64,000 bases of DNA from an uncultured Mollicutes bacterium (GCA_947174785.1 CAMWKG010000007.1:1-64000), one strand, 5' to 3'; counted from the stretch's first letter, positions 18,414-30,168 are shown. Made by a program: numbers and translations. The notes: generated from the sequence alone by a model not told the origin.

Positions 18414-21400
18414 ATGAATTACAAAAATGTAAACTATGGTAAGAAATCTGTAAGACGTAATTATTCAAAGATTCGTACAGAAGTAGAATTACCAGACCTA
18501 ATTGAGATTCAAACTAAATCCTTTGACTGGTTTGTGAATGCGGGATTAGAAGAATTATTTAAAGACATTTCTCCTATCACTTCATTCAATGGTGACCTAA
18601 AATTATCTTTTGGAGAACATCATTTTGAAAATCCTAAGTTTTCTATCGTTGATTGTAAGCTTAGAGATGTCAACTTTGCTCGTCCTCTTAAGGTAAATGT
18701 TCGCTTAGAAAATGCACAAACTGGTGAGGTATTGGAACAGGAATTATTTATGGGAGATATTCCATATATGACACCTGTTGGCACATTTATCATTAACGGT
18801 GCTGAACGTGTTATTATTTCTCAGATTGTTCGTTCTTCAGGTGTTTATTATGCCAAAGAAATTGATAAGAAGACAGGTGACACTAAGTATACAGGTACTG
18901 TTATTCCTACACGTGGTGCTTGGATTGAGTATGAAATGGGCTCTAAGAATGTTTGGTATGGAAAGCTAGACCGTTCAAAAAAGATACCTCTAACAACTGT
19001 ACTTCGTTCTTATGGTTTATCTACTAATCAGCAAATTATTGATTTGTTTGGCGACAGTGAATATATGCAAGCAACCTTCGAAAGAGATGTTACAACAAAC
19101 TCTGAAGAAGCTGCTATCGAAGTATATTCAAAACTACGTCAAGGTGAAAAGGTTCCAGTAGAAGGAGCTCGTGCTTTAATCGTTCAACGTTTATTTGATG
19201 ACCGTCGATATGATTTACAAAAGGTTGGTCGTTTCAAATACAACGTTAAGCTAGATGTTCTTCAACGTGCTAAAGGTTTAGAACTTGCTCAAGATGTTAT
19301 CGCTAAAGAAGATATCTTGGATGAAGAAGGTAATGTTTTATTCAAGGCAGGAACTAAGATTGCTAGTTATGGTGATGTGGTTGCTGGAGATGTATTAGAA
19401 CATTTGAAGCTTGCAAGAGCTGCATTCCGTGAAAAAATCGATTTAGGAAATACGCTTTGTGATGACCCATACAATGAAGTACTAAGAGTGACTGTTGTTC
19501 GTCATGATGAATCACATGAGGTAAAGATTATTGGTAATGACCAAAGAGAAACATCTTTACATATTACTATGTCTGATATCATTGCAACTGCAAGCTATTA
19601 TTTGAATTTATATCAAAATGTAGGTACACTTGATGATATTGACCATTTAGGTAATCGTCGTTTAAGATTAATTGGCGAGTTGTTAAAGAATCAATTTAGA
19701 ATTGGTTTTGCAAAGCTAGAAAAGAATATTTTAGACCGTATGTCAACAGTTGAGGTACATGAGGCTACTCCTCAAAACCTAATCAACATTAAACCTTTGA
19801 CATCCTCTTTAAAAGAATTCTTTGGATCTAGCCAGTTATCTCAGTTCATGGACCAAATTAACCCACTTGCTGAAATTACACAAAAGCGTCGTATTTCTGC
19901 ATTAGGTACTGGTGGTATTGCCCGTGATCGTGCTGGTGTAGAGGTTCGTGACGTTCATAATTCTCACTATGGTCGTATGTGCCCTATTGAGACTCCAGAA
20001 GGTCCATCTATCGGTTTGATTACGTCTTTAGCTACTTATGCTAAGGTAAATGAATATGGATTTATTGAAACTCCTTACTTTATTGTAAAGCATGATGCTG
20101 CTGGAAAGAAGTATGTTTCTGATGAAAAGGTTTATCTTTCAGCTGATGAAGAGGAAGGTTTAGTTATTGCATCTGCATCTACTAAGCTTGATGCTGAAGG
20201 TCATATAATTGAAGAAAAGGTTATTGGTCGTCGTAATGGAGAAACTGAAATGGTTGATCCTGAAGAGGTAGACTATATGGACGTATCTCCTAAGCAGATT
20301 GTATCTGTTGCTGCTGCGTGCGTTCCATTCCTTGAACACGATGATGCTACTCGTGCCCTAATGGGTGCAAACATGCAACGTCAGGCTGTTCCTATCATCA
20401 ATCCTGAAAGCCCAATAGTTGGTACAGGTATGGAATATAAGGCTGCTAAGGATTCTGGTTCAGCTTTAATTGCAACTATGCCTGGTGTTGTTCAATACGT
20501 TGATGCTAAAAAAATTATTGTAAAAGAAGATAGTGGTGAATTACATCGCTATGATTTGTATCAATTCTTACGTTCTAACTCTGCAACTGCAATTATGCAA
20601 CGTCCAATTGTAGTACCAGGAGAAAGAGTTGACCGTGGTGATATTATTGCTGATGGTCAATCTATGAAGAATGGTGAGCTTGCTTTAGGACGTAATGTTA
20701 GAATTGCCTTCATGACATGGGAAGGATATAACTTTGAGGATGCCGTAATCATGAGCGAAAAGATGGTTTATGATGATGTGTATACTTCAATTCATATTGA
20801 TGAATTTTCTGTTGAATGTCGTGATACAAAATTAGGTAAAGAAGAATTTACTTATGAAATTCCTAATGTTAAGGAAGAAACCAAGAAGAATCTTGATGAG
20901 CGTGGTATCGTAATTCCAGGTACTGAGGTTAAGGAAGGAGATATCCTAGTTGGTAAGATTACACCTAAGGGAGTAACTGATCCAACTCCAGAAGAAAGAT
21001 TATTACTTGCTATCTTTGGTGAGAAGAGTAGAGATGTACGTGATACATCCTTACGTGTTCCTCATGGCGGTGGTGGTGTAGTACAATCTATCCAACACTT
21101 CTCCAAGGCTAAGGGCGATGATTTAGCTCCTGGTGTAAATGAGGTTGTTCGTATCTATATCGTTCAAAAGCGTAAGATTCAGGTTGGAGACAAGATGGCT
21201 GGTCGTCATGGTAATAAGGGTGTTATTTCTAACATCTTACCTTTAGAGGATATGCCATTTACAGCAGATGGTCATCCAATCGACATTATGCTTAACCCAC
21301 AAGGTGTGCCTTCTCGTATGAACATTGGTCAGGTACTTGAATTACATTTAGGTATCGCTGCAAAGAAGCTTGGTATCCAAGTTGCTACACCAGTATTTGA

Positions 21401-21926
21401 TGGTGCTACTATTGAGGATATTGAAGCTATCATGGCAGAGGCTGGAATGAACAAAGATGGTAAAGAGGTTCTATATGATGGTAGAACTGGTGAAGCATTT
21501 GAAAATAAGATTACAGTAGGTATCATGTACTTCGTTAAGTTAAGCCACATGGTTGATGATAAGCTACATGCTCGTAACGTAGGTCCATATACACTAGTTA
21601 CACAACAACCAATGGGTGGTAAGGCTCAAAATGGTGGTCAGCGTTTTGGTGAGATGGAGGTTTGGGCACTTGAAGCTTATGGTGCTGCAAACACATTACG
21701 TGAAATGCTAACTGTTAAGTCTGATGACTTAGTAGGTAGAGACCGTGTATTTGATGCGATTGTAGATGGAAAGCCTATTCCAGAGTCCTCTATTCCAGAA
21801 TCATTCCGTGTATTAACTCGTGAATTACAGGCATTAGGTATTCATGTTGAGTTGATGAATGATAAGGATGAGAATGAAGTAAATCGTTCTATTGTTGATT
21901 TGAAAATAAGAGAAACGGTTCGTTAA
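18414..21926 (+). CDS. rpoB: DNA-directed RNA polymerase subunit beta
   Basis: An 1170-residue beta subunit, core of RNA polymerase. All main blocks are present: [16 protein letters not shown] near the start, the rifampicin region [43 protein letters not shown] and the C-terminal [22 protein letters not shown] 18414 is chosen over the in-frame ATG at 18312 because it has AGAAAGGG upstream and aligns with family N-termini. The residue equivalent to E. coli His526 is Gln490, and Pro535 is Thr499, both inside the rifampicin pocket region. rpoC follows after 13 bases. Confidence 0.98.
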   Translation: MNYKNVNYGKKSVRRNYSKIRTEVELPDLIEIQTKSFDWFVNAGLEELFKDISPITSFNGDLKLSFGEHHFENPKFSIVDCKLRDVNFARPLKVNVRLENAQTGEVLEQELFMGDIPYMTPVGTFIINGAERVIISQIVRSSGVYYAKEIDKKTGDTKYTGTVIPTRGAWIEYEMGSKNVWYGKLDRSKKIPLTTVLRSYGLSTNQQIIDLFGDSEYMQATFERDVTTNSEEAAIEVYSKLRQGEKVPVEGARALIVQRLFDDRRYDLQKVGRFKYNVKLDVLQRAKGLELAQDVIAKEDILDEEGNVLFKAGTKIASYGDVVAGDVLEHLKLARAAFREKIDLGNTLCDDPYNEVLRVTVVRHDESHEVKIIGNDQRETSLHITMSDIIATASYYLNLYQNVGTLDDIDHLGNRRLRLIGELLKNQFRIGFAKLEKNILDRMSTVEVHEATPQNLINIKPLTSSLKEFFGSSQLSQFMDQINPLAEITQKRRISALGTGGIARDRAGVEVRDVHNSHYGRMCPIETPEGPSIGLITSLATYAKVNEYGFIETPYFIVKHDAAGKKYVSDEKVYLSADEEEGLVIASASTKLDAEGHIIEEKVIGRRNGETEMVDPEEVDYMDVSPKQIVSVAAACVPFLEHDDATRALMGANMQRQAVPIINPESPIVGTGMEYKAAKDSGSALIATMPGVVQYVDAKKIIVKEDSGELHRYDLYQFLRSNSATAIMQRPIVVPGERVDRGDIIADGQSMKNGELALGRNVRIAFMTWEGYNFEDAVIMSEKMVYDDVYTSIHIDEFSVECRDTKLGKEEFTYEIPNVKEETKKNLDERGIVIPGTEVKEGDILVGKITPKGVTDPTPEERLLLAIFGEKSRDVRDTSLRVPHGGGGVVQSIQHFSKAKGDDLAPGVNEVVRIYIVQKRKIQVGDKMAGRHGNKGVISNILPLEDMPFTADGHPIDIMLNPQGVPSRMNIGQVLELHLGIAAKKLGIQVATPVFDGATIEDIEAIMAEAGMNKDGKEVLYDGRTGEAFENKITVGIMYFVKLSHMVDDKLHARNVGPYTLVTQQPMGGKAQNGGQRFGEMEVWALEAYGAANTLREMLTVKSDDLVGRDRVFDAIVDGKPIPESSIPESFRVLTRELQALGIHVELMNDKDENEVNRSIVDLKIRETVR

Positions 21927-21939
21927 TGGAGGGAAAACA

Positions 21940-24900
21940 ATGAGTACACAATACAAATATATTAAAATTGGTTTAGCCTCTCCAGAAGAAATTTTATCAT
22001 GGTCACATGGTGAAGTTTTAAAGCACGAAACAATTAACTATCGTACCTTAAAGCCTGAACCAGACGGCTTATTCTGTGAGAAAATTTTTGGTCCTATGAA
22101 GGACTATCAGTGTGCATGTGGTAAATCTAAGAGAAATACCGATAAGGGTAAAATCTGCGAGAAGTGTGGTGTTGAAATCACAGAGTCTAAGGTTCGTAGA
22201 GAAAGATTAGGTCATATTCAGCTTGCAAGCCCAGTAGTTCATACTTGGTTTTTAAGAAATAGTACCTCCCCTCTTGCAACACTATTAGATATTAAAACAA
22301 AGGATTTAGAGGAAATTGTATATCTTGCTTCTTATATTGTTATCTCAGCTGATAAGGATACAGGATTAGTAAAGAAACAGATTTTAACAGAGGCAGAATA
22401 TTCTGTTAAGAGTGAACAATATCCTTCTAAGTTTAAGGCTTTAACAGGTGCGGAGGCAGTTAAGGCATTATTAAAGGAAATTGATTTAGAAAAGGAAGAA
22501 AAGATTTTAAGAAGAAAGTTAAAGACTTCTTCAAAACAACGTCGTGATCGTGTAATTAAGCGTCTTGAGGTTATTGAGTCTTTCTTACAATCTGATAATA
22601 AACCAGAATGGATGATTCTAGAGGTATTACCAGTAATACCACCTGATTTACGTCCAATGGTTCAATTAGAGGGTGGTCGTTTTGCGACTACAGATTTAAA
22701 TGATTTATATCGTCGTATTTTAAACCGTAATAACCGTTTAAAGAAACAGTTTGAACAAAATGCACCTCATCTAATTACAAAAAATGAAAAGCGTATGCTT
22801 CAAGAAGCAGTAGATGCTTTAATTGATAACTCTAAGCGTGGCAAGAAGGCTGTCGTTGAAAAGAATCATCATTTAAAAAGCTTATCTGATATGCTTCGTG
22901 GTAAGCAAGGACGTTTCCGTCAAAATTTACTTGGTAAACGTGTAGATTATTCTGGACGTTCCGTTATCGTTGTTGGTCCATCTCTAAAGATGTATCAATG
23001 CGGTATTCCAAAGGAAATGGCTTTGACACTATTTAAGCCATTTGTATTAAGAGAATTAATTAAAGCTGGAAATAGTATTGCAGTTGCATCTAAAGCTTGT
23101 GATAATCAAGATGATAGCGTATGGTCTATCCTAGAAGAGGTTATTCGTGAGCATCCAGTTTTATTAAACCGTGCGCCTACACTTCACCGTTTAGGTATTC
23201 AGGCATTCGAACCAGTACTTATTGAAGGTAAGGCAATTCGTCTTCACCCACTAGTATGTACACCATTTAATGCTGACTTTGATGGTGACCAGATGGCAGT
23301 CCATGTACCTCTTTCTTTAGAGGCTCAGGCAGAAGCACGTTTATTGATGTTAGCATCAAATAACATTCTAAACCCTAAGGATGGTAAACCAGTAGTTACA
23401 CCTTCTCAGGATATGATTTTAGGTAACTATTATCTTACTCTTGAAAGAGCTGGCAGACCAAACGAAGGACATTTCTATAAAGACTTTAACGAAGCTTATA
23501 TGGCTTATAAGAATGGAAATATTACATTACATACTCGTATATTTGTAGATCCATCTTATTTACCTGAGGAAAAGTTTGCTAAGAATGTTGGTCAAGGAAA
23601 ATATCTATTTACTACTTTAGGTAAAATGATTTTCAACAGCATTCTTCCAGATGAATTCCCATATTTAAATGAACCAACAGAGGATAACCTTTGTATTGCA
23701 ACACCAAACAAGTATTTCTTAGACCCTAAGAAGCCTGAAAATACTTATGAGGCATTACTTGCACATGATGAGGTTCCTCCATTCAAGAAAAAGAATATTG
23801 CAAGAATCATTGCTGAAGTATTCAAGAGATTCCAAATTACAGAAACCTCAAGAATGCTTGACCGTATTAAGGATTTAGGATTTAAATATTCTACCATTGC
23901 AGGTTTAACAATTTCTGCAGCTGACGTTTTGGATTATCAAGGTAAACAAACTCGTATTGCTGCTGCAGATAAAAAGATTGATGAAATCACATTAATGTAT
24001 GACTTAGGTCAGTTAACAAATAAAGAACGTAAGAAGCTAGTTGAAAAGGAATGGGGCGATGCTCGTAATGAGATTCAAGAGGGTCTATGGGCTGAGCTAT
24101 CTAAACAAAAGGATAACCATATCTTTATGATGGCTGATTCAGGTTCCCGTGGTAACGCATCTAACTTTGCACAGCTTGCAGGTATGCGTGGTCTAATGGC
24201 TAACACTGCTGGTGAAACTATCGAGGTTCCAGTTAAGGCAAACTTCCGTGAAGGCTTGACTGTATCTGAATTCTTTATTTCTACCCATGGTTCAAGAAAG
24301 GGTTCAACAGATACAGCGTTAAAGACTGCCGAATCTGGTTACTTGACTCGTCGTTTGGTTGACGTTTCTCAAGATGTTATCATTTCTACAGTGGATTGTG
24401 GAACTGAAAAAGGTGTATATGTTGAGGACATCGTTGATGATGGTGGCAAGGTTGTTGTAACTGTTGCTGACCGTGTAATTGGACGTTTTGCTGCTAAGGA
24501 TTTAATTCATCCAGAAACTGGAGAATTAATCTGTAGAAGAAATGAATTATTTACAGAAGAAATGGCAGCCGTAATTGCACATGCTGGTATCAAGAAGGTA
24601 GCAATTCGTACAAATATTACCTGTGATGCAAAATCTGGTGTATGTATGCTATGCTATGGACGTAACCTTGCAACAAATAAGGTTGTTGAGGTTGGAGAGG
24701 CTGTTGGTACAGTTGCTGCTCAATCTATTGGTGAGCCAGGTACACAGTTAACCATGCGTACATTCCATACAGGTGGTGTTGCATCAGCTGAGGATATTAC
24801 ACAAGGTCTTCCACGTGTTCAGGAATTATTTGAAGCACGTAAGCCAAAAGGTAAAGCGACTATTTCTGAAATTGATGGTACTGTTGAGGCTATCGAAAAG

Positions 24901-25695
24901 ACTAAGAATGGTTTAGCTATTACCATTAAGAATGATAAAGAAGAAAAGAATTACAATGTTGATGCAACTTCCGAGCTACTTGTTAGTGTTGGTAGTGAAA
25001 TCAAACGTGGCGAGAAGCTAATGAAGGGTTCCATCCATCCAAAAGAGTTATTACGTATTAAGGATGCTGAAGCTGTTCAAAAGTATATCGTTGAAGAGGT
25101 TCAAAAGGTTTATCGTTCTCAATCCGTTGAGATTTCAGACAAACATATTGAAATTATTGTTCGTCAAATGATGCGTAAGCTTATTGTTGTTCAAGAAGGA
25201 GATACTGAATTACTTCCAGGTAGAGATGTATCTATTAATGAATATAGAGATGCATGTGCTGAAGTGATTGCAAAAGGTGGAGTACTTCCAACTGCTAAGC
25301 CTTTATTATTAGGTATTACTAAGGCAGCACTTGCTTGTCAATCCTTCTTATCTGCATGTTCATTCCAGGAAACAACAAGAATCTTAACACAGGCTGCTAT
25401 TCAGTCTAAGGTAGATAACCTTGTCGGCTTAAAGGAGAATGTTATCATTGGTGGTTTAATCCCTGCTGGTACCGGAGTATTAGTTGAGGATGACTTTGAA
25501 TGTGAACATCGTCCTGAAGATGAAAACATTTATCAAGAAATCAATGAATCTATTGCTCAAGCTAAGGAAGATGATTCTGAAGATGATGAAGAATTAGATG
25601 CAGAAGATGAAATCCTTGATGATGAAGAAGACTATGGTTCAGAAGATTATTTAGATGAACTTGATGCCTCCTTAGATGATGAAATTGATGAATAA
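21940..25695 (+). CDS. rpoC: DNA-directed RNA polymerase subunit beta-prime
   Basis: A 1251-residue beta-prime subunit. The N-terminal zinc-binding domain has Cys58, Cys60, Cys73 and Cys76. The catalytic NADFDGDQM loop, whose Asp residues hold the active-site magnesium, is at 444-452. Further on are the bridge helix and trigger loop region ([18 protein letters not shown]) and the second zinc site ([13 protein letters not shown]). The C-terminal tail of about 50 residues is strongly acidic, a feature of several Bacillota enzymes. GGAGGG lies before the ATG; the gene forms an operon with rpoB and ends at a terminator. Confidence 0.98.
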   Translation: MSTQYKYIKIGLASPEEILSWSHGEVLKHETINYRTLKPEPDGLFCEKIFGPMKDYQCACGKSKRNTDKGKICEKCGVEITESKVRRERLGHIQLASPVVHTWFLRNSTSPLATLLDIKTKDLEEIVYLASYIVISADKDTGLVKKQILTEAEYSVKSEQYPSKFKALTGAEAVKALLKEIDLEKEEKILRRKLKTSSKQRRDRVIKRLEVIESFLQSDNKPEWMILEVLPVIPPDLRPMVQLEGGRFATTDLNDLYRRILNRNNRLKKQFEQNAPHLITKNEKRMLQEAVDALIDNSKRGKKAVVEKNHHLKSLSDMLRGKQGRFRQNLLGKRVDYSGRSVIVVGPSLKMYQCGIPKEMALTLFKPFVLRELIKAGNSIAVASKACDNQDDSVWSILEEVIREHPVLLNRAPTLHRLGIQAFEPVLIEGKAIRLHPLVCTPFNADFDGDQMAVHVPLSLEAQAEARLLMLASNNILNPKDGKPVVTPSQDMILGNYYLTLERAGRPNEGHFYKDFNEAYMAYKNGNITLHTRIFVDPSYLPEEKFAKNVGQGKYLFTTLGKMIFNSILPDEFPYLNEPTEDNLCIATPNKYFLDPKKPENTYEALLAHDEVPPFKKKNIARIIAEVFKRFQITETSRMLDRIKDLGFKYSTIAGLTISAADVLDYQGKQTRIAAADKKIDEITLMYDLGQLTNKERKKLVEKEWGDARNEIQEGLWAELSKQKDNHIFMMADSGSRGNASNFAQLAGMRGLMANTAGETIEVPVKANFREGLTVSEFFISTHGSRKGSTDTALKTAESGYLTRRLVDVSQDVIISTVDCGTEKGVYVEDIVDDGGKVVVTVADRVIGRFAAKDLIHPETGELICRRNELFTEEMAAVIAHAGIKKVAIRTNITCDAKSGVCMLCYGRNLATNKVVEVGEAVGTVAAQSIGEPGTQLTMRTFHTGGVASAEDITQGLPRVQELFEARKPKGKATISEIDGTVEAIEKTKNGLAITIKNDKEEKNYNVDATSELLVSVGSEIKRGEKLMKGSIHPKELLRIKDAEAVQKYIVEEVQKVYRSQSVEISDKHIEIIVRQMMRKLIVVQEGDTELLPGRDVSINEYRDACAEVIAKGGVLPTAKPLLLGITKAALACQSFLSACSFQETTRILTQAAIQSKVDNLVGLKENVIIGGLIPAGTGVLVEDDFECEHRPEDENIYQEINESIAQAKEDDSEDDEELDAEDEILDDEEDYGSEDYLDELDASLDDEIDE

Positions 25696-25730
25696 TTTAT
25701 ATCTACTATAATAATCAGTTTTTAAATAGA

Positions 25731-25776
25731 AAAGTACTTCAACATAGATGGCATTCTATGAAGAAGTACTTTTTTG
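25731..25776 (+). terminator. rpoBC terminator
   Basis: An outer stem AGTACTTC/GAAGTACT (25733-25740, 25763-25770) plus an inner CATAG/CTATG stem, followed by T6. Confidence 0.9.
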
Positions 25777-25819
25777 TTTTTAATTTTTAGTATTGTCAAA
25801 TTTTATCAAAAAAAATAGA

Positions 25820-25847
25820 TTGACTAATATTTTTTTTCGCTTATAAT
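25820..25847 (+). promoter_or_regulatory. Serpin gene promoter
   Basis: TTGACT (25820-25825) and TATAAT (25842-25847), spacing 16, with the start codon 35 bases on. Confidence 0.7.
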
Positions 25848-25882
25848 TATAAGTGAAAAGAACATTTATCGGAGGTAATTTT

Positions 25883-27244
25883 ATGAAAAAAATATGGGTT
25901 TTTATAAGCTTTGCTATGTTATTACTTTTAATATCTTGTGGTAAGGCAAATCCAAATAATGATAATAATGATAAAAATAGTGATTTGAGTAGTGATTTGA
26001 ATAATGATTTAGTTGGTGATTTAAAGGATAATGAAGATGATAAGAAGGATACTGATGAAGAGAAAAGAAGCGTAATTTTAGAAAAACTTTCTTCCTTTTC
26101 TTCAGATTTTACAGCAAGTGCTTATCAGCATAATGGAAAAAAAGATAACTTTGTTGTTTCTCCTCTTTCTGTTTTTATGGCATTATCTATGATTGAGGCA
26201 ACTACTCAAGATTCTTCCAGCAACCAAATTCTTAACACAATAGATTTAACTCATAGTGAAATGGTTCAGCTTTCAAAAACACTTCTTTCAACTATGAACA
26301 AGGAGTACTATTCAGATGAATTGATTGAAAATGATGGCCATATTACAAGACAAAAAGCAGGACTTCTCAATATTACGAATTCTTTGTGGTCTAATTCAGC
26401 TGTTGAATTAAAGAGAACTGCTGTTTTGAATTTGATTGATTCATTGGATACAGATGTATTTAAAGTTGATTTTGAAGATTCTAATAAGACAAGTCAAAGA
26501 ATTGTTGAATATGTGAAAGATAAAACAGAAGGTATAATAGATTTAAAAGAAGTAATATTGGATAAGGATAGCGCATTTATCCTATTAAATACTTTGTATT
26601 TAAAGGATGGTTGGGGAGTAAGTGATTTACAGTTTACAGAATCTGTTTATGATTTTATGAATAACGATGGCCAGATAACAAAAACAAACCTATTAACGGG
26701 TGGGTATTTTCTTGGTAGAGTTCAACAAACAGAAAAGTATAAACATTTTTATACAAAGACCCAAAATGGATACAAACTAAAATTTATTGTACCTAATAAT
26801 CAATATAGTATAGAAGATGTGTTTACCAAAGAAACAATTGCTGAGGTTAATAGCATATCGAATTATCATAGTGTTGATGAGGGATTGAAAACTAAGTACT
26901 ATACACGTTGTTTGTTCCCTAAGTTTAAAGTAAGATTTGATGATGATATAGCTTCAACTCTTCAGTTATTAGGTATAAAGGATGTATTTGATAAGGATAA
27001 AGCAAATTTTACAGCACTTATAGATGAGAAATTTCACTTTTCAAATATTCGTCATGTTGTGGATTTAAAAGTAAATGAGCAAGGTATTATAGGTGCTGCA
27101 GTTACATTAGGTACTAGCTTTGGAGCACCGAATGACCCTTATAAAAAGGCATATGAGGATTTTGTGGTTGACCGTTCCTTTGGCTTTATTGTTACCGATT
27201 CAAACGATGTACAAATTTTTAGTGGCGTTATTAAAAACATTTAA
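25883..27244 (+). CDS. Lipoprotein serpin (serine protease inhibitor)
   Basis: A 453-residue surface serpin. A lipoprotein signal with lipobox LISC is followed by a low-complexity Asn/Asp/Lys linker (about residues 22-60), then a complete serpin fold: FVVSPLSVFMALSMIEA, ILLNTLYLKDGWG, FPKFKVRF and the C-terminal FGFIVTDS. The reactive-loop hinge runs from Glu399 through Gly401, small residues 404-406 and Thr408, compatible with an inhibitory serpin, although Ile402 at P14 is atypical. The P1 residue is roughly Ala415, suggesting elastase-like targets. That is an estimate. ATG 25883 follows GGAGG; the upstream in-frame start is rejected. Confidence 0.9.
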   Translation: MKKIWVFISFAMLLLLISCGKANPNNDNNDKNSDLSSDLNNDLVGDLKDNEDDKKDTDEEKRSVILEKLSSFSSDFTASAYQHNGKKDNFVVSPLSVFMALSMIEATTQDSSSNQILNTIDLTHSEMVQLSKTLLSTMNKEYYSDELIENDGHITRQKAGLLNITNSLWSNSAVELKRTAVLNLIDSLDTDVFKVDFEDSNKTSQRIVEYVKDKTEGIIDLKEVILDKDSAFILLNTLYLKDGWGVSDLQFTESVYDFMNNDGQITKTNLLTGGYFLGRVQQTEKYKHFYTKTQNGYKLKFIVPNNQYSIEDVFTKETIAEVNSISNYHSVDEGLKTKYYTRCLFPKFKVRFDDDIASTLQLLGIKDVFDKDKANFTALIDEKFHFSNIRHVVDLKVNEQGIIGAAVTLGTSFGAPNDPYKKAYEDFVVDRSFGFIVTDSNDVQIFSGVIKNI

Positions 27245-27261
27245 TGATTATAAAGAAAGCT

Positions 27262-27285
27262 AGGAAGGAGAATTCCTTCCTTTTT
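27262..27285 (+). terminator. Rho-independent terminator
   Basis: AGGAAGGA (27262-27269) pairs with TCCTTCCT (27274-27281), followed by T-rich sequence. Confidence 0.85.
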
Positions 27286-27344
27286 CTATTTTATTTCTGT
27301 TAAAAATTTGATAAAATAGAATAACTACTAAAGGAGGACTTTTT

Positions 27345-28637
27345 ATGGCTAAGGATACAAATCTAGAATTAAGGAATCAAGTCATTTATCAGGTATTTCC
27401 AAGACAACACTCAGCTACAGGGGATTTTAAGGGAGTCATCGCTGATTTGGACAGAATAAGAAATTTAGGTGTAGATATTTTATACTTGCTACCTATTCAT
27501 CCAATTGGTGAGAAAAATAAAAAAGGAACAATAGGATGTCCATATTCTATTCAGGATTATAGAAAAATTCATCCTAGTCTAGGAACGTTAAATGATTTTA
27601 AGAAATTGATAGAAGAAACTCAAATGCGTGATATGAAGCTAATGATTGATGTTGTATTTAATCATACCTCTAGGGATTCTGTTATTTTAAATGAGCATCC
27701 AGAATGGATGTATAAAAAGAACGGAGTATTTAGTGGTAAAGTGGGTGACTGGTGGGATGTTACAGATTTAGATTATTCAAACAAGGATTTATGGAAGGAA
27801 TTAATTAGTACTTTATGCTACTGGGCAAAGCTAGGAGTAGATGGATACCGTTGTGATGTGGCATCTATGGTTCCTGTAGAGTTTTGGAAAGAGGCAAGAA
27901 AAGAACTGAAGAAAATTAATCCCGATTTTATAATGCTTGCCGAATCGATTGATTTAGGCTTTGTTAAACATATTAGAGATTCAGGCTTTGAAGCTGCATC
28001 TGATTGTGAGTTATATGAAGCATTTGATATGGAATATGATTATGACCTCTGGAGAAAATATGAGAATTATTTAGAGACACAAGAAGGATTGAATCATTGG
28101 CTTGATGCATTAAGGTTGCAAGAATGTATCTATCCTAAAAATTATATCAAGGCTCATTGTTTAGAAAATCATGATCGTAAGCGCGCAGCGATGTGGATTA
28201 AGGATGGAGTTCGTTTAAGAAACTTGAACGCATTAATATATTTTCTTAAAGGAACCACATTTATTTATGCTGGGCAAGAAGCTTGTGAAGAAAAATTAGA
28301 AAGCTTATTTGAAATAGATCCAACAGACTGGTCAAACTTAGGAAAATATAATATGCCTGATTTGATGAAACGCTGTTATGAAATTAAAAAGGATCCTATC
28401 TTTAGAGATGGTGCTTATACAATTCATAATACGGATTTAGAAGTAGTTCATATTAGTTATGAAACAGAAAAAGAAATTATGGAATGCATTCTAAATATTG
28501 GAAATGTAAGTGGTGGAATAAAGTCTTTACTTAAAGATGGAAAGTATAAGAATTTATTTGATGAGGAATCTATTTCTATTCAAAATGGAAAATTGCAAAT
28601 TGGTGCGAATCCAATCGTTATAAAATCAAAAAAATAA
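27345..28637 (+). CDS. GH13 alpha-amylase family glycosidase
   Basis: A 430-residue enzyme with no signal peptide, so cytoplasmic. The (beta/alpha)8 barrel motifs are in order: DVVFNHTS (region I), the nucleophile Asp171 in GVDGYRCDVAS, the acid/base Glu200 in MLAESIDLG, and the transition-state Asp277 in LENHDRKR. A short C-terminal beta domain of about 80 residues follows. The compact size and cytoplasmic location suggest an alpha-glucosidase or maltodextrin-type activity on imported oligosaccharides; the exact linkage is not decidable here. AGGAGG precedes the ATG. Confidence 0.9.
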   Translation: MAKDTNLELRNQVIYQVFPRQHSATGDFKGVIADLDRIRNLGVDILYLLPIHPIGEKNKKGTIGCPYSIQDYRKIHPSLGTLNDFKKLIEETQMRDMKLMIDVVFNHTSRDSVILNEHPEWMYKKNGVFSGKVGDWWDVTDLDYSNKDLWKELISTLCYWAKLGVDGYRCDVASMVPVEFWKEARKELKKINPDFIMLAESIDLGFVKHIRDSGFEAASDCELYEAFDMEYDYDLWRKYENYLETQEGLNHWLDALRLQECIYPKNYIKAHCLENHDRKRAAMWIKDGVRLRNLNALIYFLKGTTFIYAGQEACEEKLESLFEIDPTDWSNLGKYNMPDLMKRCYEIKKDPIFRDGAYTIHNTDLEVVHISYETEKEIMECILNIGNVSGGIKSLLKDGKYKNLFDEESISIQNGKLQIGANPIVIKSKK

Positions 28638-28641
28638 GAAA

Positions 28642-28677
28642 AAAGAGCTATAGACTCAAAACAGTCTATAGCTCTTT
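28642..28677. terminator. Bidirectional terminator between convergent genes
   Basis: A perfect 15-bp stem (28642-28656 with 28663-28677), six-base loop, A-run on one side and T-rich on the other. It serves the GH13 gene and overlaps the end of the reverse radical SAM gene. Confidence 0.9.
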
Positions 28678-29676
28678 ATAATTCTCTAAATATAAATTAA
28701 ATAAATATTGCTTATAATCTTCTAAGAAAAAAGCTTTCTGAGATTCTTTATTGGCATATTTTAAAACCAATTCTTTGATAGTGATAGTTTTTGTCAGGCG
28801 AAGTGCTAATGTATCTTCATTGATGATTTTAGATATCAGTTCTTTTGGAGCATCAGTTTTCAAATTTCCAATTTTCCATATTGGGGTCATATGAGTAAAA
28901 TTAAAGTAAACATCAAATGTATTAGAAATATTTAATGTAATCTCTGTCTCATTATGATATTCCACATAAGTAGAATCATCTTTTAATCTTTCATAACACT
29001 CTTGTTCCGTTAACAACTCATCGTAATCTAAGTAATATGGAATTAAGACTGAAGGGATATTTTGTTTTTCTATACGAATATTATAAAGCTTTCTATTTTC
29101 CCCTTCACAACTTCCTGTATGTACAAAGAAAGAAAAATCTTTACATTGTGTTTTTTGTTTTAATTCTTTAAAGATAGATAAAAGCTCAACAACTTCATTT
29201 TTGTTTTCTTCATTGATAAAGACTTGCCAGCGAGGAGCTATTTCATTTTCTATAAGAATTTGAGTGGCATGTAGAAGTTCTTTATAAGCATTTGGTCTTC
29301 CCACATAGAAGTCTGTAAGTTTTTCTAAACCGAAGAAAGTTAATTGTACCTTCTTTACACCCACTGATTTTAAAAAATCAACATATAAAGGATCTCTAAC
29401 TAAACGATAGAAGCTTGCCAGTTCAAATCTTTGTGGCTTTGAACCAGTTGAAATTTGCTTATCCCTTTCCCATCTATTTATATAATCTTCACAAAAATCA
29501 GGTTCTCTTAGCCAACTATAATATGTGATATTTGAAAAATAAGGAGAGAAGTAATTTATAATAAATTCATCATCTGTCGATTTCATTTGTTTATTTGGCA
29601 TATGTCCAAGCCAGCAATGCTTACAGCGATTGGGACAGCCGTACATATCCACAACTAAATTCAATTGTTTTGTCAT
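28666..29676 (-). CDS. Radical SAM protein of unknown function
   Basis: A 336-residue protein on the reverse strand with the CxxxCxxC cluster motif at Cys14, Cys18 and Cys21 (YGCPNRCKHCW), right at the N-terminus. It should bind a 4Fe-4S cluster and cleave SAM to a deoxyadenosyl radical. I see no second Cys cluster such as a SPASM domain and no neighbouring peptide precursor, so I cannot name the reaction. AAAGGAG precedes the ATG. Being the only long reverse-strand gene in the interior, it may have its own regulation. Confidence 0.8.
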   Translation of the reverse strand: MTKQLNLVVDMYGCPNRCKHCWLGHMPNKQMKSTDDEFIINYFSPYFSNITYYSWLREPDFCEDYINRWERDKQISTGSKPQRFELASFYRLVRDPLYVDFLKSVGVKKVQLTFFGLEKLTDFYVGRPNAYKELLHATQILIENEIAPRWQVFINEENKNEVVELLSIFKELKQKTQCKDFSFFVHTGSCEGENRKLYNIRIEKQNIPSVLIPYYLDYDELLTEQECYERLKDDSTYVEYHNETEITLNISNTFDVYFNFTHMTPIWKIGNLKTDAPKELISKIINEDTLALRLTKTITIKELVLKYANKESQKAFFLEDYKQYLFNLYLENYKEL

Positions 29677-29737
29677 CTTTTTTCTCCTTTATAAAAATAT
29701 ACCCCTTCTAAACATATCGGAAGGAGTGAAAAACCAA

Positions 29738-29812
29738 TGGCACCCGGTACGAGACTCGAACTCATAATTTAATCTTAGGAGGATTACGTTATATCCATTT
29801 AACTAACCAGGC
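29738..29812 (-). tRNA. tRNA-Arg (anticodon CCT)
   Basis: The reverse strand folds as a 75-nt tRNA with encoded CCA: 7-bp acceptor with G1-U72 and one other wobble, D stem GTTA/TAAC, anticodon stem TAATC/GATTA with loop CTCCTAA, four-base variable region, and T arm with loop TTCGAGT. The anticodon CCT reads AGG (Arg). The G-U closing pair of the acceptor is slightly unusual. Confidence 0.9.
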
Positions 29813-29900
29813 ATACAACTCATATTATATCAAAATATTGTGAATTTGGCTATATAGGAATTAAAAAAATGCGTATTTTATACTAAAATAGCCTTAATAT

Positions 29901-29929
29901 AACACACGAAGTCGTGTGTTTTCTTTTAT
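29901..29929 (+). terminator. Perfect hairpin with T-rich tail
   Basis: AACACACGA (29901-29909) and TCGTGTGTT (29912-29920) are perfect complements with a two-base loop, then TTCTTTTATT. A related shorter palindrome (TACACA/TGTGTA) lies at about 29994-30011. No + strand gene lies before it, so which transcript it ends is unclear. Confidence 0.5.
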
Positions 29930-30053
29930 TTACAGGTATTTTTTATAACATAGTTAGAAAAATAAATATATTGATATTTCAATGTATTTTAATTACACAA
30001 AGTCGTGTGTATCATTACAAAAATAAAAAAATTGAAAAAAGTGCAAATTTTCA

Positions 30054-30081
30054 TTGACTTATCTTTATTTTTTGATATAAT
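30054..30081 (+). promoter_or_regulatory. rpsL operon promoter
   Basis: TTGACT (30054-30059) and TATAAT (30076-30081), spacing 16. The leader of about 80 bases contains a stem TATATCTT/AAGATATA, a second copy of AAGATATA that could compete for the same strand, and a TATCCT/AGGATA hairpin just before the ribosome binding site. Confidence 0.8.
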
Positions 30082-30168
30082 GAAAGAGCTGTGTCAAATA
30101 TATCTTAAAAAGATATAGATCGGTATAAAAAGATATATCCTCATAAAGGATAGAAAGGAGCTTTCAAT

